A stretch of DNA of 35,766 nt from an uncultured Erysipelotrichaceae bacterium. Lineage in GTDB: Bacteria > Bacillota_I > Bacilli_A > RF39 > UBA660. Position 1 is the stretch's first letter. Each line of letters starts with the position of its first letter. This document shows, in pieces, positions 8,142-13,857 of the stretch. The position numbers and the translations under genes were made by a program. The DNA is taken from positions 1-35,766 of the forward strand of contig CACYWH010000007.1 in the NCBI GenBank assembly GCA_902778125.1, read 5' to 3'. The notes beneath the pieces were generated by a model. The model saw nothing but the letters and a program-made list of their open reading frames with translations. It was not told the origin of the DNA and searched no databases.

Positions 8142-8447
8142 TTATTTCAAAACTAATTTATGTTGTTTATTATCGTCACTAAATGATTTTACTATTTCAC
8201 TATATATTCTTCCTTTATCATATACACTATCTTCTTTTGTAAATACATATCTAGATTCATATATATGTTCAAATGATACGTTTAATTTTTTAAATAATCT
8301 TTCTATAAAAACTATCATGTCATCAGTTTCATTTGGATTTACTGGAATTTCATAACTAATATATTTATATCCACCATTTTTAATTTCTTCACTACTATTT
8401 TTAAAATCTATGGTAATTATACTAGCTCTACTTATTGTTTTTGACAT
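8142..8447 (-). CDS. Hypothetical protein, 101 residues
   Basis: Not recognised. Start set at the ATG at 8447 because GGAGGTGAAAAT lies directly before it and a strong promoter (8478-8505) starts transcription about 25 bases upstream. A longer frame to 8498 would begin before the promoter's transcription start. The protein looks like an alpha/beta domain: a beta-rich first half (SRASIITIDF, YKYISYEIPV), a helix (MIVFIERLFKKL) and a basic end. No signal peptide or membrane segment. It sits just downstream of spoIVA but behind the terminator of that gene. Confidence 0.65.
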   Translation of the reverse strand: MSKTISRASIITIDFKNSSEEIKNGGYKYISYEIPVNPNETDDMIVFIERLFKKLNVSFEHIYESRYVFTKEDSVYDKGRIYSEIVKSFSDDNKQHKLVLK

Positions 8448-8477
8448 ATTTTCACCTCCAAAATAAACGTATAGAGT

Positions 8478-8505
8478 ATTATAACAAAATAATTTCAAAT
8501 TTCAA
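8478..8505 (-). promoter_or_regulatory. Sigma-A promoter with extended -10
   Basis: Minus strand TTGAAA, 16 bases, TATAAT (-10 at 8478-8483, -35 at 8500-8505), with TG one base before the -10. It starts only a few bases after the T-run of the spoIVA terminator. Confidence 0.6.
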
Positions 8506-8508
8506 GAA

Positions 8509-8538
8509 AAAAAATAGTCTTAATAATTATAAGACTAT
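8509..8538 (-). terminator. Terminator of spoIVA
   Basis: ATAGTCTTA / TAAGACTAT stem followed by T8 on the minus strand. The spoIVA stop codon at 8527 is inside the hairpin. Confidence 0.8.
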
Positions 8539-10002
8539 TGCTATTAAATTATTGCTGCCTTTATTAACCATCTTAGTGATCGTTTGCGATAATTTATACT
8601 TGGCTGAATCTGGTAATAAAGATAATTTACCTTGAATACCTTCTTGAACTATCTCATTTAAACTTCTACCAAATATTTCACTTTCCCAAATTTTTTCAGG
8701 ATTATCTTTATCTTTCATAATATAATCTATCAATTCTTTACTTTGCATTTCACTTCCGATAATTGGTTCAAAACTACTTTCAACATCTACTTTAATCATA
8801 TGAATACTAGATGCCTTTGCTTTTAATTTAATTCCAAATCTTCCACCTGATTTAATTATTTCTGGTTTATCTAATTTCATATCATTTATTCTTGGTAAGA
8901 CAATTCCATATCCTGTTTGATAAACTTGCTTTAAGGCACCCTTAATGTTTTCATATTCTCCTCTTCCTTCACTTACATTTAAAAATACCTTTAATAAATC
9001 ACCTTTAGAATTAACTGACTGCCCAACCACTTCTTTTAAAATATCATTGAATAACGAATCATCTGCATCTAAAGTAATAGTTACTTCTGAATTATCTGTA
9101 TCAAGTGAAGAAACATAAGCTTTAGATATTACACTTGAATCTTCTAAATTCAAATTAATGTTTTCTACATCTCTTAATTTATCTACATTTACAATAGATG
9201 ATTTCATTTTTTCAAAAAATTCTTTTTTAACTTCATGATTATTATTTAGTACACCTACCCAATCAGGAATTTTAAATTCAATATGATCTATTGGAAATTC
9301 ATATAGTGCCTCTTTTAATATATTAGTAATATCCATTTCAGTCATATTTTCTATACTCACTGGAATTACTGGAACATCATACTTTTCTTTTAAACCCTCA
9401 GCTATTTTAAGAGTGTCATCGTTATTTGGATGCGTACTATTTAAAACAACAATAAATGGTTTATTAATATTTTTAAGTTCTGTAATAACTTTATCTTCAG
9501 CACCTATATAATTATTACGAGACATTTCTCCAATGCTTCCATCTGTAGTTATAACTATACCAATTGTTGCATGATCTTTAATAACTTTTTCTGTACCAAT
9601 TTCAGCTGCTTCAACAAATGGTAACTCCTCTGTAAACCAAGGTGTTTTTACCATTCTTGGATTACCGAGTTCATCTTGATATCCTAATGCTTCTGGAGTT
9701 ACAAATCCAACACAGTCAACTAATTTAATATTTGTTTTTAATCCATTTATATTAACATTAGCTCCGCTTGATGGTACAAATTTAGGTTCAATAGTCATTA
9801 TAGTTTTACCTGTTGCTGATTGAGGAATTTCATCCATACATCTTCTTTTTTCATTTTCATCTTCTATATATGGAAGTATTAATGTTTCAATACATTTCTT
9901 AATAAATGTACTTTTACCAGTTCTAACCGCTCCTACTACACCTAAGTATATTTCACCACCTGATTTTTTATCAAGACTTTTTATGATTTCTTTTTTATCC
10001 AT
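8527..10002 (-). CDS. spoIVA: Stage IV sporulation protein A (SpoIVA)
   Basis: 491 residues, against 492 in Bacillus subtilis, and recognisable from end to end. SpoIVA is an ATPase of the TRAFAC class that polymerises on the forespore surface as the base layer of the spore coat. Seen: Walker A GAVRTGKST (24-32), Walker B region KLVDCVG, the TTDGSIG loop, the middle domain, and the conserved C-terminal end (KGSNNLIAIVL) that in Bacillus contacts SpoVM and the membrane. Start set at 10002: AGAAGG lies 5 bases before, and the protein then begins MDKKEI like the Bacillus protein. The frame could extend 7 codons, but that start has no SD and lies about where transcription should begin. A sigma-E-like promoter precedes it. 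Its presence argues for endospore formation. Confidence 0.96.
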   Translation of the reverse strand: MDKKEIIKSLDKKSGGEIYLGVVGAVRTGKSTFIKKCIETLILPYIEDENEKRRCMDEIPQSATGKTIMTIEPKFVPSSGANVNINGLKTNIKLVDCVGFVTPEALGYQDELGNPRMVKTPWFTEELPFVEAAEIGTEKVIKDHATIGIVITTDGSIGEMSRNNYIGAEDKVITELKNINKPFIVVLNSTHPNNDDTLKIAEGLKEKYDVPVIPVSIENMTEMDITNILKEALYEFPIDHIEFKIPDWVGVLNNNHEVKKEFFEKMKSSIVNVDKLRDVENINLNLEDSSVISKAYVSSLDTDNSEVTITLDADDSLFNDILKEVVGQSVNSKGDLLKVFLNVSEGRGEYENIKGALKQVYQTGYGIVLPRINDMKLDKPEIIKSGGRFGIKLKAKASSIHMIKVDVESSFEPIIGSEMQSKELIDYIMKDKDNPEKIWESEIFGRSLNEIVQEGIQGKLSLLPDSAKYKLSQTITKMVNKGSNNLIAIVL

Positions 10003-10030
10003 ATAAACCTTCTTTCTAGCCATTTACTAA

Positions 10031-10059
10031 TATTTATGAATTTAATAAATATATATGAC
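10031..10059 (-). promoter_or_regulatory. Possible sigma-E (sporulation) promoter of spoIVA
   Basis: Minus strand GTCATATA, 13 bases, CATAAATA, resembling the mother-cell sigma-E consensus (GTCATATT, 13-15 bases, CATACAAT). spoIVA is sigma-E-controlled in Bacillus. No good sigma-A promoter is seen in this gap. The -10 matches only about 5 of 8 positions. Confidence 0.5.
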
Positions 10060-10071
10060 AAATTTATTAAT

Positions 10072-10100
10072 AAAAAAATGATAAGCAATTTTGCTTATCA
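10072..10100 (-). terminator. Terminator of the DUF2441-like gene
   Basis: Perfect GATAAGCAAA / TTTGCTTATC-type stem (10080-10099) followed by T7 on the minus strand, right after the stop codon at 10102. Confidence 0.85.
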
Positions 10101-10101
10101 C

Positions 10102-10779
10102 TTAATTTAATATTAAACTCTTTTCTTTACCAAAATCAATTTGATCAGATAATATTACATTTTCAAGTAATGTTTCCATAGCAATTCTTCTATATTTCTC
10201 AGTATCTAATTTTTCTAATATTTTAATTCTACCTCGAAATAATATTTCGTCTTTTGAAGTGTCTCTTATAATATTAGGATTCCAATATCTAACTATATTT
10301 TCTTGTACTTCTGTTTCACCATTATCTGAAGAAGGTATATATTCATCATTAGTAACAAATATATTTCCAGTAACACTTAACTTATATAATTCGCTATTAT
10401 CATCTAATTGAAATATCCAATGTTCTATTTGAGGTATATCACATAACCATAAGGAATGATATCTACTTGGTAAATCACTATGGTATTCTAACCTATGTTT
10501 TTCAAGTGCTTCTTCTCTTTTAATAATCCATAAAACATTTTTAATATCAGAAATTGACAATCCTAAATCATGTACTTTTTTTAACATCGGAATACTTAAT
10601 TCTTTATTTGTAACTAAACTTTCAATTAGTTCACGATAATCTTTATAAAACTCTAAGCAATCAGTTATAAATTCTGAATTATAATTTTCATCAATTACTA
10701 TTTCATCATTTACTTGCCAGTCATTTCCATTAATATATGGTTTATGAAAATGATACAACGTTTTATTAAAAACTTGCAT
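10102..10779 (-). CDS. DUF2441-like protein
   Basis: 225 residues. Start at 10779: GGGGG lies 7 bases before it. A longer frame starting at 10806 would begin at or before the transcription start of the promoter at 10807-10835. The N-terminus (LYHFHK...NGNDWQVNDEI), the centre (LEYHSDLPSRYHSLWLC) and the C-terminal strand pairs (LYKLSVTGNIFV; DEILFRGRIKIL) fit my memory of the DUF2441 family, which has no established activity. Soluble; single-gene unit with its own promoter and terminator, just before spoIVA. The family call is from pattern recognition only. Confidence 0.6.
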   Translation of the reverse strand: MQVFNKTLYHFHKPYINGNDWQVNDEIVIDENYNSEFITDCLEFYKDYRELIESLVTNKELSIPMLKKVHDLGLSISDIKNVLWIIKREEALEKHRLEYHSDLPSRYHSLWLCDIPQIEHWIFQLDDNSELYKLSVTGNIFVTNDEYIPSSDNGETEVQENIVRYWNPNIIRDTSKDEILFRGRIKILEKLDTEKYRRIAMETLLENVILSDQIDFGKEKSLILN

Positions 10780-10806
10780 CTTTAATCCCCCTTTAAATCG
10801 GGGCAT

Positions 10807-10835
10807 ATTATATCATATCCGACTTATATAGTCAA
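10807..10835 (-). promoter_or_regulatory. Strong sigma-A promoter of the DUF2441-like gene
   Basis: Minus strand TTGACT, 17 bases, TATAAT (-35 at 10830-10835, -10 at 10807-10812): the best consensus match in the window. It starts transcription about 20 bases before the ATG at 10779 and so decides that start. Confidence 0.8.
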
Positions 10836-10840
10836 TTTAA

Positions 10841-11641
10841 CTACTTTTGATATAATACTTTCTTAATAATAGGTGATTCATAATTTACATGATATCCATT
10901 TTTAACTTGATTTAATAATTGTCTTCTTTGTTCTTTTAATTTTGAATTATCTTTTTTAATGAATCTCATTCCCATTATATCTTGAACTACATCATAATCA
11001 AGAATGCCATCATTAATAAACTCGTGGTTACCCATTATTTCAAATGTAGGTAATCCAGCATCCATAAAATATGATAATGCATCATTTGCTTCGAGTATAG
11101 GTTCAAGTGGATCATAATATATACCATCTGATTCTTTGTATACTGATTTACATCTTAAATATTTTTTTAATATTTCTCTTTCAATTTGTAATCTTTCTTT
11201 TAATGTAGTTCTTACTAATTCTAATGTTTCTTTCTCTTTAATGTTTTCATTTCTACTTTGTAATCTTTTTTCTATATTTTTAATTTCATACTCACATACT
11301 TTTCTAAAGAAAGGTTCGCACATTCCTTTATCATTGCATAAATGTTTTTCACTTAATAATGTTTCATCTGAATAAAATTCTTGACCAACAGTATATCCAA
11401 AGAAAGTTTCCATCAGCATTTGCATATTAACATTTGGTGATATTAAATAATTATCTATACTAATGCCACGTTTCTTAATTACTGAATCTTCCATATCTAA
11501 CAATTCATCTATTTCACAATCCCAATTTTTAAGTCTTCTTTTTAATTCAATTTCAGCAAGTTTTCTTTCTTCTTTAGTAAATTGATTGTTTTTTATAATT
11601 AATATCAATTCAGATAAACTACATTTTTTATAATTTTTCAT
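10841..11641 (-). CDS. Hypothetical protein, 266 residues, helical
   Basis: Not recognised. Start at 11641: AGAGGG lies 6 bases before it. A start at 11656 would overlap the stop of the lipoprotein gene (ATGA) but has no SD of its own; it would add five residues. Mostly helical and highly charged, with a long Glu/Lys/Arg-rich helix (about residues 120-175) that could form a coiled coil. Two Cys lie in the middle region (HLCNDKGMCEPF) and a third in VCEYEI. No signal peptide. It follows the lipoprotein gene in the same transcription unit, so it is presumably also under the riboswitch. Confidence 0.65.
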   Translation of the reverse strand: MKNYKKCSLSELILIIKNNQFTKEERKLAEIELKRRLKNWDCEIDELLDMEDSVIKKRGISIDNYLISPNVNMQMLMETFFGYTVGQEFYSDETLLSEKHLCNDKGMCEPFFRKVCEYEIKNIEKRLQSRNENIKEKETLELVRTTLKERLQIEREILKKYLRCKSVYKESDGIYYDPLEPILEANDALSYFMDAGLPTFEIMGNHEFINDGILDYDVVQDIMGMRFIKKDNSKLKEQRRQLLNQVKNGYHVNYESPIIKKVLYQK

Positions 11642-11652
11642 ATTTAACCCTC

Positions 11653-12336
11653 TCATTTTAAAATTAATTTTTTATTTGAAATAAATTCTTCTGGATATTT
11701 TTCTTTTAATTCTTTTAGATGCTCTAAATCAGTAACAGCATCATATAACTCATTACCATTTTCATCTACAGCAATAACCATACAAGGATTTACAAATGGA
11801 TATTCATTCACAGTTTCTATTATATCATCTGATGTTTTAGAATTCAAATTACCATAGTTATATGAATATGATTTAAATGTATAATGGCATGTTCTTGTTT
11901 CTGTTGTAACACCCATTTTATCTTTATCAAGTGTCCAACCGCTATGAACAATTGGTATAATAGTTACAAATTTACCATTATATACTGGTATAAAACTTGT
12001 ATATGAATAATAATATTCAATATGATCATAATTACTATACTCTTCTTTTAAATTTTCAATTTGTTCAACATTATCACATATTTTAATAAGATTATTTTTA
12101 CTAAGAAAATCTAATTCTTGTTTTTCATTTTCATTTATTAGAATATAATCACTATCCCTATTAAATCCATTCTTTGATAACTTCTCACTATTATAGTAAG
12201 TTACATATCCATTTCCATTCTGGTACTTATGCGCATGTTCATCTTTAATATTGCATTCCGCACTTCCTGTACATCCAAGTGCTCCACTTAAAAGTATTGT
12301 CATACATCCTGTTAAAAATTTTTTTGATTTTTTCAT
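11653..12336 (-). CDS. Lipoprotein of unknown function, riboswitch-controlled
   Basis: 227 residues. Seen: basic N-terminus, hydrophobic stretch, and a lipobox ending SGALGC (Cys at residue 22), so a membrane lipoprotein processed by Lgt/LspA. The mature part starts with a His-containing segment (DEHAHKYQNGNGY) and has a beta-rich middle (DHIEYYYSYTSFIPVY; IPIVHSGW) with two later Cys. No family recognised. AAAGGA lies 6 bases before the ATG. Its leader has a promoter, a probable yybP-ykoY (Mn2+) aptamer and a terminator hairpin that ends just before the SD. A role in metal or envelope homeostasis is inferred from that context alone. The gene ends with TGA, showing that UGA is a stop here. 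Confidence 0.75.
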   Translation of the reverse strand: MKKSKKFLTGCMTILLSGALGCTGSAECNIKDEHAHKYQNGNGYVTYYNSEKLSKNGFNRDSDYILINENEKQELDFLSKNNLIKICDNVEQIENLKEEYSNYDHIEYYYSYTSFIPVYNGKFVTIIPIVHSGWTLDKDKMGVTTETRTCHYTFKSYSYNYGNLNSKTSDDIIETVNEYPFVNPCMVIAVDENGNELYDAVTDLEHLKELKEKYPEEFISNKKLILK

Positions 12337-12349
12337 ATAATTCCTTTCC

Positions 12350-12386
12350 GAAATATAAAAAGACTTTTATATTTCTATAAAAGTCT
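12350..12386 (-). terminator. Riboswitch expression-platform terminator
   Basis: Perfect stem AGACTTTTATA / TATAAAAGTCT (12361-12386) with loop GAAA and a T-run on the minus strand, ending before the lipoprotein SD. Its 5' arm includes the aptamer's closing strand, so the two structures exclude each other. Confidence 0.8.
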
Positions 12387-12465
12387 TGTTCTTTACATAT
12401 AATCCAGGCTATTAACCGTGTTATTGAATTATAACTTCGTAAGAAGGAACTACTCCCTTTCACTA
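12376..12465 (-). promoter_or_regulatory. Probable yybP-ykoY (manganese) riboswitch
   Basis: The leader RNA begins near GTGAAAGGGAGTAG and ends CAAGACTTTT. Both ends match the conserved closing strands of the yybP-ykoY family (AAAGGGGAGUAG ... CAAGACCUUU). Between them are two short helical arms (TTCCTTCTTACGAAG; the ACACGG...CCTGG segment). The P1 helix would pair AAAGG with CTTTT, and the same CTTTT sits in the terminator stem, the logic of an ON switch. Known family members sense Mn2+ and control efflux or TerC genes; a lipoprotein target would be unusual. Assigned by eye, without a covariance model. Confidence 0.6.
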
Positions 12466-12470
12466 CTAAT

Positions 12471-12499
12471 AATATACCACATTTTTAGATTTTTTTCAA
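12471..12499 (-). promoter_or_regulatory. Sigma-A promoter of the riboswitch-lipoprotein unit
   Basis: Minus strand TTGAAA, 17 bases, TATATT (-10 at 12471-12476, -35 at 12494-12499). Transcription would begin at about 12464, exactly where the aptamer starts. Confidence 0.65.
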
Positions 12500-12505
12500 G
12501 GATAG

Positions 12506-12685
12506 TTAGTTAACTCTTTTTCTTAGTTTTAATTCTTTGCCTTTTTCTCTTTTGTTTTCTTCTAAGCTTTCTAAAGTTAATGGTTCTACTGGAAGTGTAT
12601 AATCAACTTTCTTACTATTTGCTCCATTTAATATCAATCCAACACTAAGAGCAAAAACTAATATTTCTTTTTTTCTTTTTGTCAT
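12506..12685 (-). CDS. Small secreted or membrane-anchored peptide, 59 residues
   Basis: Not recognised. Start at 12685: GAGGTTAATT lies directly before the ATG; a start at 12697 has no SD. Seen: basic N-terminus (TKRKKE), a hydrophobic segment at about 8-22 (ILVFALSVGLILNGA), then a short, strongly charged tail with many Lys/Arg/Glu. ANS could be a signal peptidase site, giving an exported peptide of about 35 residues; otherwise it stays as a single-pass membrane peptide. It has its own promoter (12711-12739) and lies just upstream of the riboswitch-lipoprotein unit. Confidence 0.65.
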   Translation of the reverse strand: MTKRKKEILVFALSVGLILNGANSKKVDYTLPVEPLTLESLEENKREKGKELKLRKRVN

Positions 12686-12710
12686 AATTAACCTCATTTC
12701 TTAATTTATT

Positions 12711-12739
12711 ATTATATATAATATATAATGCTTTTTCAA
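12711..12739 (-). promoter_or_regulatory. Sigma-A promoter of the small peptide gene
   Basis: Minus strand TTGAAA, 17 bases, TATAAT (-10 at 12711-12716, -35 at 12734-12739). Confidence 0.6.
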
Positions 12740-12749
12740 TAATTAAAAG

Positions 12750-13166
12750 CTATTTTATTAATGATAAATCTTCATTTATAATTATTGGATTAAATCCTTT
12801 AACTTCATCATAAAGCATATTATCAGGATAACCATTCATCATATATATCTTTTTATTTTGCATAAATGCTTCATACATTTCTAAAAATGTAGATGCTCCA
12901 ATATAATTTTTTAATACTTCACCATTTTTATTTCTATCATAATTAAGTACTAGTACAGCATCAACATTATTAATCTTTTCTTTACTTTCATAATACATTC
13001 TTTTAAAGAATTCCATATATTCATCTTCTGTCATGTTATCATAGTCATCATCTTCTAATCCATAACCATTTGGCATCACTAATTGATGTCCGAATTCTTC
13101 AAGTTTATTTTTAACATTCTCGACTTTATCATAAAAACATGTAGAACATATTATTAATAATTTCAT
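12750..13166 (-). CDS. Nucleoside 2-deoxyribosyltransferase-like fold protein
   Basis: 138 residues. Seen: a first beta strand KLLIICST, a helix with LEEFGHQLVMP, then a strand with DAVLVLNY, then the turn-helix YIGASTFLEMYEAF, and the strand KIYMMNGYP. This order (strand-helix-strand, D-x-VLVLN, G-x-S/T-x-x-E) is that of NDT/TIR-like Rossmann proteins, where the Glu of the last helix is the catalytic nucleophile in true deoxyribosyltransferases. The substrate is unknown; many such small relatives are uncharacterised. It overlaps the 209-residue gene upstream by TAATG, so they are co-translated. Confidence 0.6.
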   Translation of the reverse strand: MKLLIICSTCFYDKVENVKNKLEEFGHQLVMPNGYGLEDDDYDNMTEDEYMEFFKRMYYESKEKINNVDAVLVLNYDRNKNGEVLKNYIGASTFLEMYEAFMQNKKIYMMNGYPDNMLYDEVKGFNPIIINEDLSLIK

Positions 13167-13795
13167 TATTCTTCACTACTTTCCATTATTTTCTTCATTA
13201 ATTTCAAAGGGCCTCTTAAATTAAGGCTTTTATCAATTCTATTTTCACTATAAATTCTATGAAATTCATTATAAACAATCATTCTATCTGACATTTTAAT
13301 ATTATGAATACTAGAAGATATGTCTTTTAAAAGTGAACTAAATAACATACTTATTTTTCTTTTTTCTTCCCTAGTTTTAACACAATAAGTTGTAATATAT
13401 TTAGCAATATTTTCATCTTTTTGGTATGTTAATACTTCAATATCATAAGTTAATCTAGCTAAATACACAGGATCATTTGATATTCTTTCCATCAATCTTT
13501 CTATTTTGTGTTTATCTTCACTAATATATAAAGCATCAAAATAATCAAATAATAATCTAGCAAATACACTTCCTTGTACTTTATTTTCTTTTAGATTTGA
13601 TAATGAAACATCAGATTCTATAAATATTCTATCTTCTACAAATGTAAGATAACTTGATGCATAATCTAACTCAAATTCATTTTTAGGATTTAATAGTATC
13701 CTATTTCCTTTAAAATAACCATTTGGAAACATTTCTAAAGCATTATCTAATCTTTCATAATATTCTTTAATTCTTTCTTCAAAATTACTATTCAT
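13166..13795 (-). CDS. Hypothetical protein, 209 residues
   Basis: Not recognised. Soluble and mostly helical, with a charged N-terminus and a C-terminal run of helices. No signal peptide, membrane segment or known motif seen. The ATG follows AAGAGG-T7, in which AGAGG would act as SD; this sequence is also the 3' arm of the secA terminator hairpin. A TATAAT at 13819-13824 in the hairpin loop could start a short separate transcript with a free SD. The stop overlaps the start of the NDT-like gene (TAATG), so these two form a unit. Confidence 0.6.
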   Translation of the reverse strand: MNSNFEERIKEYYERLDNALEMFPNGYFKGNRILLNPKNEFELDYASSYLTFVEDRIFIESDVSLSNLKENKVQGSVFARLLFDYFDALYISEDKHKIERLMERISNDPVYLARLTYDIEVLTYQKDENIAKYITTYCVKTREEKRKISMLFSSLLKDISSSIHNIKMSDRMIVYNEFHRIYSENRIDKSLNLRGPLKLMKKIMESSEE

Positions 13796-13857
13796 AAAAA
13801 AACCTCTTAAAAATCACGATTATAATATCACAATAATTATGATTTTAAAAGGTTTTT
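13796..13857 (-). terminator. Terminator of the secA-like gene, overlapping the next SD
   Basis: Long imperfect hairpin: AAAACCTTTTAAAATCA pairs with TGATTTTTAAGAGGTTTT, with a loop of about 25 bases, followed by T's running up to the ATG at 13795. The 3' arm carries AGAGG, the SD of the downstream gene. Confidence 0.65.

Noticed and set aside
10780..10806. Longer start of the DUF2441-like gene
   Set aside because: It would begin at or before the transcription start of the strong promoter at 10807-10835; the ATG at 10779 has the SD.
12245..12463. 72-residue minus-strand frame across the lipoprotein leader
   Set aside because: It overlaps the riboswitch, terminator and signal-peptide coding sequence, has no SD, and its predicted start is at the first bases of the transcript.
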